Source of the DNA: Ascochyta rabiei
Lineage: Eukaryota > Ascomycota > Dothideomycetes > Pleosporales > Didymellaceae
Reading direction: 5' to 3'
DNA length: 64,000 nucleotides
NCBI RefSeq assembly: GCF_004011695.2
Contig: NC_082421.1
Span: 434,001 to 498,000 of the forward strand
The notes beneath the pieces were generated by a model. It was not told where the DNA came from. It did not search any database and saw only the letters and a list, made by a program, of their open reading frames with translations. Both the position numbers and the translations under genes were made by a program. The number at the start of each line of letters is the position of its first letter. Positions within the stretch are counted from its first letter, which is position 1. Positions 1 to 11,505 of this stretch are shown here, piece after piece.

Positions 1-3000
1 AAAGCATGGGAATCCAGCACCAGCCATAGTGACCCCGCAAGACGACACGTTCCTTGCGGACAACAGCAGCTGCAACGAAGATCGCAGTGGTCGCGCGACC
101 CCCGTACACGAACGCAGTGACGTGGTTGAAACGCGGAGGTCCATTCCGGACCCCACCACTTCGTCACTCAACCAAACTGCCACGGTTGGAACGAGCGAAC
201 CAAACCCAAGCAGAGCACTCCCATCTCAGCCCGGGCTACTGACACCTAATGCGAGAGTGACGTTTGACAGCGGGGAATCTGCCTCACCACCAGCATTAGC
301 ATCAGCAGCCGAAGACGAAGGCTGGGTCGTCACAGCGCCAACACAGAACGACGAGACGGCAAGGCGCCGGAGCCCGAGTGCAAGGCGTGTTTGGCTCGAT
401 ACCACAGCGGTCCAAGACTCGCCTGTTGACGGCGCAGATAGCCTGCAACTGCCTCTGGAAGGTGCTCGCTCATCTCCACAGCCATTGGACAAGTCAGTGC
501 CAACTACGCCAGACCTGGCCTCGCCCACATCACCAAACGATGTATTCCACTCTGCGACGAGCTTGCCTATAGTTCAAATCGAAACCCGCGACTCCGACAC
601 GACCATGCCGTCGATCGTAGAAGACCGCTCGACGCACTCTGAGCCCACCGATGCCGACAGGGAGCGTGCGTTGAAAATATTCAACGGCAATGAATCGGCC
701 CTCTTGAAGTCGCAGGCTGCTACTGTCTTGGGCGATGTCACGCTCAGCAGTTCGCGAACGCGAAAGGCGTTTATGGATCTCTTTGACTGGTCTGGCTTCA
801 CTATCCTTGCTGCGATGCATGACATGTGCGGCAAGCTCGTGCTGAAGGCCGAGACACAGCAGGTTGATCGCATCTTGATGAGCCTGTCTGAGCGCTGGTG
901 CGAATGCAATCCTAACCACGGCTTCAAGGAAGTTGGTAAGTAGTTGTGGAGCCTGCATTCCGGAGGGGAAAGAAAAGAGCTAACCTGTTGCCAGATGTTG
1001 TCCACACCATCTGCTACTCAATCTTGCTGCTCAACACGGATTTGCACGTGGCTGATATCGAGACCAGGATGACCCGCAGCCAGTTCGTAAGGAACACACT
1101 GCCGACTGTGACACGGGTATGTCAAGACGCCACCAAGGCAGACGAGACACTGCGACCCAAGTCAACCCACTTCCGTAGAGGCTCTCTACCGTGGAACGAA
1201 AGGTCCGAACCCACGACTCCCAACGGCGACCAAACCACATTCTCTGCCGACGCAACCGAAGAGATGGTAGAAGGCAAGCGTGCCCGAAGCCGGCTGTCAG
1301 TCAGGCCACCTGTCAGAAGTGGCTCAGATGGCATACTATCGTTCGATTCTGCCACATCTGAATCGAACACCCTCGTCAACACGCCGTATAATGGCCCTTT
1401 GAAGGGATGGGAGTTCCAGATTGAGATGGTCCTGAAGGAGTTCTACGACTCGATTCGCAAACAGCGTTTGCCGCTGCACGGAGTGTCTGACTTGACAGTG
1501 CAACGCCAGGCGTCTTCCAACAACCTCTCAGTTGCTGGTATGTTACGCCGTACGCCCAGTGTTTTGAGCAAAGCACCATCAGACACAACCAGCTATCGTG
1601 GGCGGCCGCAAGCCGATTTTCGCAGTGTGGGAGCTCGTTGGGCTTCTAAGAACCGGTCGAAACAGAGGTTGTACCCTGCATCGACAGTGGCGTCTAGCCG
1701 CACTAGCCTGGATGACACGTCAGTGTGGAGTCCTGCAGGATCAAGCACCTGGAGCCGCTATTCATACGGCAAGACGGGCACTTCCATGTCAGTGGACTCA
1801 TTTGGTTCGCACTTTGCTGCTGGCGACTATCAGCAGGCCATTGGGTTTGCCAATGCGCTCAGCCAAGCCATCATCCGAGAAGAAGGCATGACCATTGCCA
1901 GTGACGAAGACTTTGCTCGCGCAGCTCCGCTCCTTGAAGATGAATCTCTGGAGCTTGTCGGAGCTCCGTGGGCAAAGGAAGGCATCCTCAAACACAAGCA
2001 TCACCTAGAAACAGTCGATAGGAAGGCTAAAGACCGAAACTGGAGCGAGAACTTTGCTGTGATTGAGAAGGGCTACATGCGTCTCTTCTCGTTCAGCATG
2101 AACTCAAAGTCTGCGCGGATGAAGAGCAAGGCCAACAAGCCAGCTGCGGGTGGCATCGTTGGTGGCGGCAACTGGATGGACAACGCTGAAGTCCTCGAGG
2201 CTTTCCCGCTACGACAGACCATTGCAAGTGCACTGCCACCTCCAGGCTATTCCAAGACCAGGCCTCATGTGTGGGCACTATCACTTCCTACGGGCGCTGT
2301 TCATCTCTTTCAAGTTGGCACACCTGATATTGTCCGCGAGTTTGTCTCCACTGCGAATTACTGGTCTGCCAGGCTGTCCAAAGAGCCTCTTACCGGCGGT
2401 GTCAGCAGCATGGAGTATGGATGGGGCGAGAATGTGATCAACCCGGCTTTGATCCGACAAGACAGCGCCCCTTCGATCCAAGGCCACATGCCTCGTCCTA
2501 GTGTGGCGAGTTCTCTGCGTAGTTCGATGGACCATGCTACCGGCGCACCACGGGCTAGACTCCCTGGTGACAAGGTTGTTCTTTCCGACTGGAGCCCACC
2601 CACTGCGAGCATGATGGCTAGCAACCTGATGGAGGTGGATCAGCTCAGAGCCCTGACCGACTATGTTAAGACTATTGAGGGAGAGCTGGCGCATCACAAC
2701 GAATTGAGAGCACCACTGCTCATCACGGTAAGCATTTCCTCACTGTGCTTCTGTTTCCAATCACTCATCTGACGGCCAGTTCTCTCCACGCCACCCCAAT
2801 GCTGCGAAAGCAATGGCCAACTGGGAACGCAAGTCGCAGTACCTCCTCAGGGAGATTGTCAAGTTCCGCACATACATTGACACACTGGCCTTTGCACAGT
2901 GTCAGAAAGACAAAATCTACGCGGAGCGTGAAGCCAACGGGGAAATGCTTCCGAGCACGACTGATGGCGCGGCCGGGTGCTCGCCTGCATGCAAAGTTGA

Positions 3001-3046
3001 TGGTGCGAGAGAAGAGTCCAAAGCTTCCAAGCCCATGAGCGCTTAA
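1..3046 (+). CDS. Sec7-PH domain Arf guanine-nucleotide exchange factor, YEL1/EFA6-like (5' partial)
   Basis: Exchange factor expected to load GTP onto an Arf-family GTPase at a membrane. Exons read 2-935, 995-2727 and 2780-3046, giving at least 977 residues. The frame stays open to the left edge and position 29 is a GTG, so the true start lies outside. After about 220 low-complexity Ser/Thr/Pro residues comes a Sec7 domain, with LKIFNGNE and, across the first intron, VVHTICYSILLLNTDLHVA followed by MTRSQFVRN, the classic Sec7 C-terminal half. A PH domain follows (about residues 640-780, from EGILKHKHHLE to FVSTANYWSARLSKEP), then a helical tail (WERKSQYLLREIVKFRTYID). Sec7 plus PH plus C-terminal helix matches the fungal YEL1/metazoan EFA6 layout. 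The splice after 935 restores the codon exactly (phase 1). Family is confident; the orthologue name is inferred. Confidence 0.88.
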
Positions 3047-3534
3047 TACTTTCCTACGTCCTCGCATTTGTTGCCTTGCCTATGCTGACGATTGTTTTTC
3101 ACGTACTGTCCAGGTCTCACACCTCTTGGACGCACGATGCGGCGCTTACGATTGCTTCATTCATCTAAAGCTGTCTTGAGAGAGCGTCCTCACTCAGTTG
3201 CTTGATGCGCTATACCCTTGTAATATTCATGTCCTTTGCTTCATCCTTGATCTTGGTTACGACACGTGCGCTTCCATCCACGATATCCAGTCACAGTCGT
3301 GGGACAGAGAGGCAGCCACGAAGCATCATGTACACATATTGTTCGCTTGAAAGGAGCTTGGGAGCCATGTCATTTTTGATACGCAGGAAGGGTTGGGTAG
3401 ATGCTGAGACGATATAGAGTGAGACTACCGAGGACCTCAGCTTTTGCTGTAAAATCAGTTTTTTTTTTCTTTTTTTTTTTTTTAGCCCAGATCACCTTTG
3501 CTTTCCGCTCTCGATTGACGTCACCCTAGACGCT
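3047..3534. other. Intergenic, 3' of the Sec7 gene
   Basis: No convincing gene. It presumably carries the 3' UTR and terminator of the Arf GEF. A T-rich tract of about 24 bases lies at 3460-3483. A 71-codon frame at 3202-3417 has no recognisable features. Confidence 0.5.
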
Positions 3535-3712
3535 TCGAGTCACCGCAGACGCTGTTGTGAATCACCGTAGATGCTGTTTTGAGTCACCGTAGGTAGACGC
3601 TGCTTTGAATCACCGTAGATGCTATTTTGAGTCACCGTAGGTAGACGCCGCTATGAATCACCGTAGATGCTATTTTGAGTCACCATAGGTAGACGCTGCT
3701 TTGAATCACCAT
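3535..3712. repeat. ~48-bp tandem repeat, about 3.5 copies
   Basis: The unit reads approximately GAATCACCGTAGATGCTATT, then TTGAGTCACCGTAGGTAGAC, then GCTGCTTT. Within it the half-unit GA(A/G)TCACCGTAG recurs every ~21-27 bases, so the array is itself built from a duplicated shorter motif. Copies differ by scattered substitutions. It is non-coding by position. Confidence 0.8.
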
Positions 3713-4555
3713 TTCCTCAGCCGCTCAGCTTCATTCACTCTACACGCCCGCCGACGAGGCAGCGTACAAGACGATGCGCAACGTGCACTACAAGGTGGGA
3801 TCAACGGTCCATGATCCACTGGCGTGGGTGAACTGCTGGTCACGTTCAGCTCTCCGCTGCACCACGCACGACGCTAGGATGAAGCATGAGCGCCAGTGTT
3901 AGCGTTGTAGCTCCAGTAGTCAGGCAACACAACACACGCCTTGCAGCGCTTTCAGAGGATCTGCCCCTACAGGTGCTCGCAAGTGGCAGGCGCCTTTGCG
4001 ATGTCGATGACGCCCGCAACAAGCCTGCCGTCGTTGTTGCCGTCGCCAAGTGGTGGCACGATCGCTTTCGCTGGGGACCGCGCTGGAACGGTCGACGACG
4101 ACAAGGAACAAAAAAGCTCTGCATTTTACGCCAGCCACAAACTCGCGGCGGGTTCACTGGGCAAGTGGTCTGGAGCGTTCTGGCGCCGTGTTCTACGTGT
4201 TCAGCTTGGTTCTGCATTCGCTCGGGACCCCGGCGCTGTCGCTTTCTGCCATCACTGCGACGGTGCTTGTCTGGATGCATTGGGGGTGTGGGGTGTAGCC
4301 GCTGTTTCTACCCGACTTGGATGGCTTGCTGGGGGCGTGTCGCCCGATGCGGACGTGGGATTCTTGGGCCTTGAGTTTGGGGACGGTGTCGCTGCAAGGT
4401 AAAGGGACGCACTCGACCACTACGAGAGAGACTTGTGTGTTGCTGCTCGTTGATAGGTAGCACACGGCACAAGTCCTCAGGATCGAGAGATTAGGTTCGC
4501 GGCCGTGGAGAGCTTTACCGCTTTACCACGGCTTCACGTTGGAAAGCGCACGGCC
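3713..4555 (+). other. Unassigned stretch with overlapping open frames, no recognised gene
   Basis: Plus-strand frames at 3773-3904 (MRNVHYKVGSTVHDPLAWVN...), 3941-4402 (153 codons) and 4050-4298 (82 codons, with one hydrophobic segment) overlap, and I recognise none of them. The sequence is GC-rich, which favours spurious open frames on both strands. A small spliced gene is possible but I could not build one with consistent splice sites. Confidence 0.25.
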
Positions 4556-4597
4556 TGGCCTGGCATGGTATGGCATGGCATGGCATGGCATGGCATG
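4556..4597. repeat. TGGCA microsatellite
   Basis: About eight copies of a 5-bp unit TGGCA/TGGTA in a row, lying in an intergenic region. Confidence 0.9.
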
Positions 4598-5045
4598 TGC
4601 TCCTTGGGCGCAGCGGTGCCAGATGCGGGTGCGGTGGGCGTGAGCAGACAGCAGGTATGGACCCGTTTGGGTCGGGCAGCCCGTTCGCGTAGCCCTGCGC
4701 CATGTATGTACAGCAACAATGGCATGCAGCTCCCGCATTCCCACCGCCACGCGAGGCTTGATCCTGGACAGATCTGGCGCTGCAATCTTCTGTGCAGCTT
4801 CTTGCACCCACGGCTGGCGAATCAGCACGCAGAAGCGAGTCGGGGATAGGGCATGGTGGTGTTGTGAAAGACACGTAGGTTTGGTGGAGATGAGGCGTGC
4901 AGATCTCGAGGTCTGGAGACGGAGATGGCAGCTCATAGGAGTGGAGTAGGAGAGAAGGCATTCGACAGACAACAGCGAGCGTGTCCCGTGCTCGCCGTGG
5001 ACGTGGCTCGACTCGACATGGTAGCAGCATGGGTAGGTGGTGCTT

Positions 5046-5155
5046 TGGGGGGGGGCTTGTGGGTGCTATGGGTGCTTTGGGTGCTTTGAGTGCTTTGAGT
5101 GCTTTGAGTGCTTTGGGTGCTTGTGGGTGCTTTGGGTGCTTGTGGACGGGCAGTC
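5046..5155. repeat. 9-bp minisatellite (GTGCTTTGG/GTGCTTTGA)
   Basis: Ten or more copies of a 9-bp G/T-rich unit, with the variants GTGCTTTGAG, GTGCTTTGGG and GTGCTTGTGG. It keeps frames open on both strands (Cys/Phe/Gly or Thr/Gln/Ser repeats), which explains several short spurious ORFs here. It lies about 0.7 kb upstream of the metacaspase. Confidence 0.88.
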
Positions 5156-5323
5156 AGCAAAATGGGCGGCTGTCTCCACGAGGAGGTTTGGTGCAGGAGG
5201 CACTACCGGTCGTCGGTCGGCCGCAGCGCTGCACAGCAGTGGGTTCGCGTTCATGGCGTCTTTGAGCAGCAGCAGCCTATCTTATCCCCGAGCCCGCACC
5301 TCATGCCCCTGATTTCTCGGTCT

Positions 5324-5372
5324 TAGCCTCACCTCAGCCTCAGCCTCAGCCTCAGCCTCAGCCTCAGCCTTA
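5324..5372. repeat. CCTCAG hexanucleotide repeat upstream of the metacaspase
   Basis: About eight tandem copies of CCTCAG, starting and ending with the variant TTAGCC. It sits some 450 bp upstream of the metacaspase start. The 5' region after it is very GC-rich, with a CCG run at 5577-5594. Confidence 0.9.
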
Positions 5373-5824
5373 GCAGCTCCCTATTTGATTGTACTATAGT
5401 ATGTATAATCATCCCCACTCCCCAGGAACATCGCGGTCGATCGACACCCATCGTGCCCAGCGCGTGCAAAGTGATCCACAGGCCCAGAAGCGGGGACTAA
5501 CTAGCCGGACAGCCGTTCGTGGGTGTGGTCATCCATCTCTCAGCCCTAGCATCCCCCGTCTCACCCAGCGTGACCCCGCCGCCGCCGCCGCCGCACAATT
5601 CTCTCCACCACGCCGTGCCGTCGCTGTCAGCCGCACGCCCGTCCACTACACGCCTCGCCTCGCCCCGCCTCGACTGCTCCTGCCACCTTCCTCTCCCCCG
5701 GATCTGCGCCGCGCAATTGCTCCTCGAGGCGACCTCGGCCTCCGCTCCACCTCCGCTCCGCCTCCGCTCCGCCTCACGCGCCCGGCCGTCCGCCCGACTT
5801 GCACGCCCACGCACATCCACCGCC

Positions 5825-7416
5825 ATGTCCGGATTCCCGGGACAGCAGTACCACAACAACTACGGCCCGCCGCCCCAGCAGCCGCCCTATGGTGGGCCAC
5901 CGCAGCAAGGGTACGGCGCGCCACCGCAGGGTTACGGCGCGCCGCAGCAAGGCTACGGAGCACCGTGAGTCTCGAAGAACGGGCGGAGGTCGACGGACGG
6001 GAAGCTGACGGACACCAGACCACCACAGCAGGGCTACGGCGCACCCCAGTACAACGGCGGCTATCAATCGACCCCGCCTCCGCAGCAATACGGGTACCAG
6101 CAGGTCAGTCTACGCCGCACAAGTGAGCCAAGCAACGAGCTGACGGGGTGCAGCCACCGCAGCAGCCATACGGCCAGTACGGCCAACCAGTGCCCCAACA
6201 AGGCCCCCCTTCACACCAGCAGCGCCCCGGCGCCATGCCCACAGCAACCAGTAACCAGTGGACCCACGGCAACCACAACGGCCCACCTCCCCCGCCCAGC
6301 GGCGCACAGAACTTCGGCCACGGCGCGCCCAACGGCTACTCGTTCCAGTACTCGGCATGCAACGGGCGACGGAAAGCGCTGTTGGTTGGCATCAACTACT
6401 TTGGCCAGCGGGGCCAGCTTCGCGGCTGCATCAACGACGTCAAGAACATGAGCACCTATCTGAACGAGTTCTTTGGGTACAAGAGGGAGGACATGGTCAC
6501 CCTGACCGATGACCAGCAGAATCCCATGAGCCAGCCCACCAAAGCGAACATTCTCAGGGCCATGCACTGGCTGGTCAAGGACGCAAGGCCCAACGACTCG
6601 CTGTTCTTCCACTACTCTGGTACGCAATCCCCTCGTGCACATGTCGAGGTTGCACAAGCGAGCTAACCATCTGATAGGCCACGGCGGCCAAACCAAAGAT
6701 CTGGACGGCGACGAAGACGATGGCTACGACGAGGTCATCTACCCCGTCGACTTCCGCACCGCCGGCCACATTGTCGACGACGAAATGCACCGCATCATGG
6801 TCTCTCCGCTCCAACCCGGTGTCCGCCTGACTGCCATCTTCGACTCGTGCCACTCGGGCTCTGCGCTCGACCTGCCGTACATCTACAGCACGCAGGGTGT
6901 GCTCAAGGAGCCGAACCTTGCCAAGGAGGCCGGCCAGGGTCTCCTCGGCATCGTGTCGAGCTACGCGCGCAACGACATTGGCGGCATGCTCTCGACAGCA
7001 TCCTCGCTCTTCAAGAAAGTCACGTCGGGCGACGACGTGTACAAGAAGAATCTGCGCACCAAGACGTCCCCCGCCGACGTCATCATGTGGTCGGGCTCAA
7101 AGGACACGCAGACATCGGCCGACGCGAGTATCGGCGGCGAAGCCACGGGCGCCATGAGCTGGGCCTTCATCACGGCGCTGCGCAAGAACCCAAACCAGAG
7201 CTACGTGCAGCTGCTCAACAGCATCCGCGACGAGCTCGAGGGCAAGTACCAGCAGAAACCGCAGTTGAGCTGCAGTCATCCTTTGAGTAAGTCTTCCCTC
7301 TCTCCTTTCTCTTTGCTTTTTCTCTCCTTGCAAAAGGAAGAGAAGAGAAGAAGAAGAAAAAGAAAGAAAGAGAACGCTAACACTGAATAGACACGGACCT
7401 GCTGTACGTCATGTGA
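5825..7416 (+). CDS. Type I metacaspase with prion-like N-terminus
   Basis: Cysteine protease of clan CD, expected to cut after Arg/Lys and to act in stress responses and protein quality control (yeast Mca1/Yca1, Aspergillus CasA/B). Exons 5825-5964, 6019-6103, 6154-6619, 6678-7286 and 7391-7416 give 441 residues. Residues 1 to ~115 are a Gln/Gly/Pro/Tyr-rich prion-like prodomain with repeated QGYGAP units. The p20 region begins at [20 protein letters not shown]. The catalytic dyad is His232 (SGHGG, rebuilt across an intron) and Cys288 (DSCHSG). The last exon is only 26 nt and encodes the conserved tail TDLLYVM. It is reached through a 104-bp intron made of a pyrimidine tract followed by a purine tract. 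The ATG at 5825 follows CCGCC. Confidence 0.94.
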
Positions 7417-7724
7417 AGCTGTAACAGCAGTGGCAACTAGTAGCAGTAGCCAGCCGTAGCCAGATCAACAGCATAAAAGTAAAATCGTAATCAACCCCCT
7501 GTAAACGAACAAACAAGAGTGCTCTTGCGTTTGTTCGGACAAGTGTGATCTCGACATGTCCTGTTCTTCTCATCAGAGAGAGAAGAAGAAGAGAAGAGAG
7601 GGCGAGAAGGAGAGAAGCAGAGTAGGAGGCAACTCCATCTTCTGATTTGGCTACATGACGAGAGGGTAGATACCCACCCCACCGCACGTAAGGACATAAT
7701 GCGTTTGTTTGTTTGTTTGTTTGT
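7417..7724. other. Intergenic, 3' of the metacaspase
   Basis: No gene seen. It contains a GAGAAGAAG-rich tract (about 7575-7615) and a short TTTG/GTTT microsatellite at 7701-7724 that leads into the ATC-rich block. Confidence 0.6.
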
Positions 7725-8220
7725 TGGATTCATCGTCCTCATCAATATCATCATCCTCATTAATATCATCATCCTCATTAATATCATCAACACCATTATC
7801 CTTAATACCATCACCATCCTCATCCTTAATATCATCAATGTCATCCTCATCATCATCCTCATCATCATCGTTCTTATCCTCATGATTATCAACCTCATCA
7901 ATCTGATCCTCATCCTCATCCTCATCCCTAATATCATCACCATCATCAATATCCTTATCCTTATCAATATCAATATCAACATGATTATTAACATTCTTGT
8001 CCGTATCCATATCTTTATCTTTATCTGCATCCTCATTAGGATTGTCCTTATAGGATTGTCCTTGAAGGGATTTCTCCTTGTTGGTGTTATTATTAATAGT
8101 AACCTATCCTTATTAATATCATCGTCATCGTCGTCATCCTCGATTTCAATATCATTATCGTCATCGTCATCGTCATCATCATCATCCTTAATATCATCCT
8201 TGATATCATCAACGTTGACT
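7725..8220. repeat. ~500-bp degenerate ATC/ATT trinucleotide block
   Basis: Almost every triplet is ATC, ATT, ACC, CTC or TTC in one register. The plus strand therefore reads Ile/Leu/Asn-rich and the minus strand Asp/Glu/Asn-rich, with frames open on both strands for 120-180 codons. There is no conserved domain, start context or intron. This is best read as an expanded, diverged microsatellite and not as coding sequence. Confidence 0.8.
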
Positions 8221-8508
8221 TTGTTCAGACGAGTAGATGCTTAAATGAGTGCTGCTTGTGCTTGTGCTTATGCTTATGCTTGTAACAGATTGGTGTGTGT
8301 AGATTCTATGTTGGATGCTTGCTGCTTTCCGTGGGTCTTATACCTGCCCACTCGCTATAACGCCGTAAAGACCAAAAAAAGGAAAAAAGGAAAAAAGAAA
8401 TTAAAAAATATTCCCTGATTGCAATCCCAGCTTCGATCCAATCCAGACTGCATCAGGGGACCGCTATCGCTGTCCTGCATACGCATACGCATACGCATAC
8501 ACATACGC
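8221..8508. other. Short intergenic stretch 3' of SDS23
   Basis: It contains an A-rich run (8374-8408) and a 6-bp CATACG repeat (8477-8507) that ends next to the SDS23 stop codon. No gene is seen. Confidence 0.5.
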
Positions 8509-10287
8509 CTACGCGAGCCTCCCCCGCGAAGCTCCCAGGCCCTGCACGCTCGCTGTCCGGTCCCGCTCGCTGACGCTGCTCCTTCTCCCAGACGTGCCGG
8601 CGATCCCAGACACGCTCTCGCTCCGCGAACTATCCATGCTCGTCCGCATGCTGCTCGAACTGGACCGTCTCCTCGCCCGACGCGCCTCATCTGGGTCGTG
8701 TGGATGCAGGCCGCTCGCTCGCGCAAACACATTCAAAATGTCCGTCAGGCTGATCACGCCACTGAGCCTGCCAGATAAGCTCGCGCCTGACATGGCGCTG
8801 GCCGAGATGGCGGGGGCGACGGCGCCTGTGCCTGCGAGATGGGTTGGCGCCATTGTGCTGACAGGGGTGGGACCGCTCAGAGACACTGGCAGGGGCGTCA
8901 TTGGCGATGGGGGGACGAGGATGGTGGGTTGAATTGCTGGTGTCGAAGGCCCTGACGACGCAGGCGAGGGCGTGTCAACGACCCACATGCGGTGGGAGCG
9001 GGTTGCGACGAGTTTGGCGACCGTGTGCGCGAGGGTGCTGAAGGGGTTCACGTGGAAGACGGGGAACGAGTCCTTGCCGTCGTTGACGCCGCGTTCGGAG
9101 AGGATTACGGATATGAAGTGGATGCAAGAGGAGCGGAGGAGGGGAAGGGAGGTTGATTTTGTGAGGAGCTACAAGCCATGATTAGTGAGGTGCAAGAAGT
9201 GATACAAAGGCTTGCTTACTCGAACGTCGACGTGGGAGATATTACCAATGACGTTGTTTTGTGCGTCGAGGACTGGGATGGAGGATACCCCTTCGTTGAA
9301 CATGAGCTCGAGAGCAGTGGCTAGGGGCTTGTCGCCGCTGTTGGTTGTCAGTCGCGTGCTGCCAGCCCACAAGGTTGAGGCTACACTCACTTGATGGCCA
9401 GAACCTGCTTCTGCCCTATGTTCAGGTCTTTGAGTAGCTGTGGGTACAGCTGGTCTACTCCCGGGAAGCTCTGCCTGTTCTCCCAGAAGAAGCGGACCAT
9501 CCTCAGCTGTGTCAGTATACCAATGACATCCGTAGTGCCCTCCTTGGCGACGAGCACCCTATGCACGCCGCTGCCAAACACCTCCATAACCTTGGTCAGG
9601 TCGGCGGTGTGGGGCAGGGTGATCAGCGGCTCCTTCTTGCCCAGGTCCTTGACGTGTTTGAGCGGGATGGGCTTGCCCTCTCGGCCCTTCTTGGCCAGCT
9701 CGTCAAACGAGGCTACGTCCTGCTCCTCGGGGTGTGCGAGGCCGACGACGAGGAGGAGGTATGCGTTCAGGTCGCTGTAGTCGAAGGTGCCGATTGCGTG
9801 GCGGGTGCTGGCGTCTTCGCGGAGCAGGACGACGTTGGGCGCGCCAGACGTGACGAGGAGCTGTGGCTGTCAGCAGTGCGCGTGTGGATGCTGCATGGGT
9901 GCTTCCTACGCTCGTGGCATCCTCGACGCTCGTGTCGTACTCGACGAAGCGCACCAGCGACGGGTCGACAATCTCGCCCAGCCGGACGGTGGACCAGTCG
10001 CGCCCGTGGAACTTGGGATCGCCGGCTTTGGTAGGTGGGTTGTTGATGAGGTCCTGAAAGGCCTGCTGCGACAGCGAGGGCTGTCGTGAAGCGCGCGGAG
10101 AGCCAGGGCCGCCGCGCATCTGCTCTGCGAAGCTCCCGCGGTGCGTGTGCGGGCTGGGGCTGGATCCCATTGCGAGTCCCGGGGGCGGTGAGCGGCCAAG
10201 TGAAGCTGTGGAGCTGCTCAGGGACTGCAGAGGCGACGGCACATGGCCGTCTCTCTTCTTGTTGGTCGTCTCCGCGGAATCTGCCAT
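8509..10287 (-). CDS. SDS23: SDS23/Moc1 family CBS-domain protein
   Basis: In yeasts Sds23 inhibits PP2A-type phosphatases, binds nucleotides through CBS motifs and links glucose/TOR signals to mitosis. Exons on the minus strand are 10287-9910, 9860-9391, 9337-9220 and 9168-8509, giving 541 residues with every junction in frame. A Ser/Pro-rich N-terminus ([16 protein letters not shown]) is followed by [20 protein letters not shown] and four CBS-like repeats, including [40 protein letters not shown] and [20 protein letters not shown]. The tail is Arg/Ser-rich. A long Ser/Pro/Ala insert splits the last CBS motif, as is usual in filamentous fungi. The start was set at 10287 (MADSAE); an upstream in-frame start at 10425 would add 46 low-complexity residues and is less likely. 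Confidence 0.9.
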
Positions 10288-11505
10288 TGCGGCGGGAAGC
10301 TGCGACGGCGAGTGCGGGGTGTCAAGGGGAGCAGGGGAGGGGAGGGGAGGGGATGGAATGCTCGCTGCGTGCTGCCTGAAAGCCTGAAAGAGCGCGGGTC
10401 GAGAATGCAAGAGTAGCAAGTCCAAAGGAGCAAAGCGTAAACCACCAGAACAAAATGCCTCCTTGAGCGTTACTATGTATGAGGTGGGGAAGCTTGCCCA
10501 TGCGGCTGCCCAAAGAGGTCACTCCCACCTTACTGCTAGGCGCAAGCTGCAGCCTTGTTCTCGTCTGATTCGCCGCAGTCCACCATCGATTCTCGACCAT
10601 CTGCCATCTGCCATCTGCCGTCTGCAATCTGCGACAAGGAACTTCACATGCTGCTTATCGCTGCATTTCATGTGCACAGCCTTGCGGAGAGTATGGGGAA
10701 TGGCCGATCGTGACGCGTTCGGCCCCTAACCAATGCGCTCATCGCGCGTTTGATGTCATGTCCGTTCCGTTGGTTGCTCGAAACACGCAGTCGCTCCCCA
10801 GCCAATCGCTTAGCGGACCCCCCCATGTCGTTAGTCAACCCGTCATCTCCATGTGAAGCTGCTCCAGATCTGGCCTAGTGCTTTTCTTGGACTTGATTCG
10901 TATCCTCTGTTCGAACAAGCAAAAACGGTCGCTCAGATGATTGGCTGGAATCCCTCATGGAGTAGAGTATCTGGCTGAAGTGGTCTAGCTAGTCGTCAAG
11001 ACGATCAATGTCGTCTTGATATGTTGCAAACCAGGCACCCAAAATAATGCAGACATGGTTGTCATAACACATGTTGACACCCACAACCACCTTACCTTCG
11101 CGCCCTCGTCACAAGCCAACCAGGTGCTGGAACAACGGATGTTCCCCGAACTCCCCGAACTCCCCGAACATCTCCTCAGCTAGTTGACGTAGGTGAAGTG
11201 TTCGGAGTTCTAAGGTGGCGATGAGGTCTTGCATAGTCTCCAGGGAGCATTTGTTTGCCAAGCAGCGCCTGTTGCTTTCACTTCCAACCTACGCATGACC
11301 CAAGTCTGATCGTTTGGTCGCGTCATCAAGGTTTTACTCGCTTTCTGCATTTCCAGCTAGAGACTGGCCAACGTATAGATGGCACTACCAGTAGTAACAC
11401 ATCGTCAGATTGACGTGGAATTGGTGTTGAAATGCACATGCATTATGAGAAGCCATAATGTACGGTGATGTTGACGCTCTCGACGAAACATTGCCATCCA
11501 GGCCA
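10288..11505. other. Intergenic, SDS23 promoter side
   Basis: No gene recognised in about 1.2 kb. Small repeats occur: (CATCTGC)n at 10598-10630 and three copies of CCCCGAACT at 11134-11162. The first few hundred bases are probably the SDS23 promoter and 5' UTR. Confidence 0.5.

Noticed and set aside
7651..8244. Asp/Asn-rich and Ile/Leu-rich frames of 119-181 codons
   Set aside because: They arise from the ATC-family triplet repeat and are open on both strands at once, with no domain or intron.
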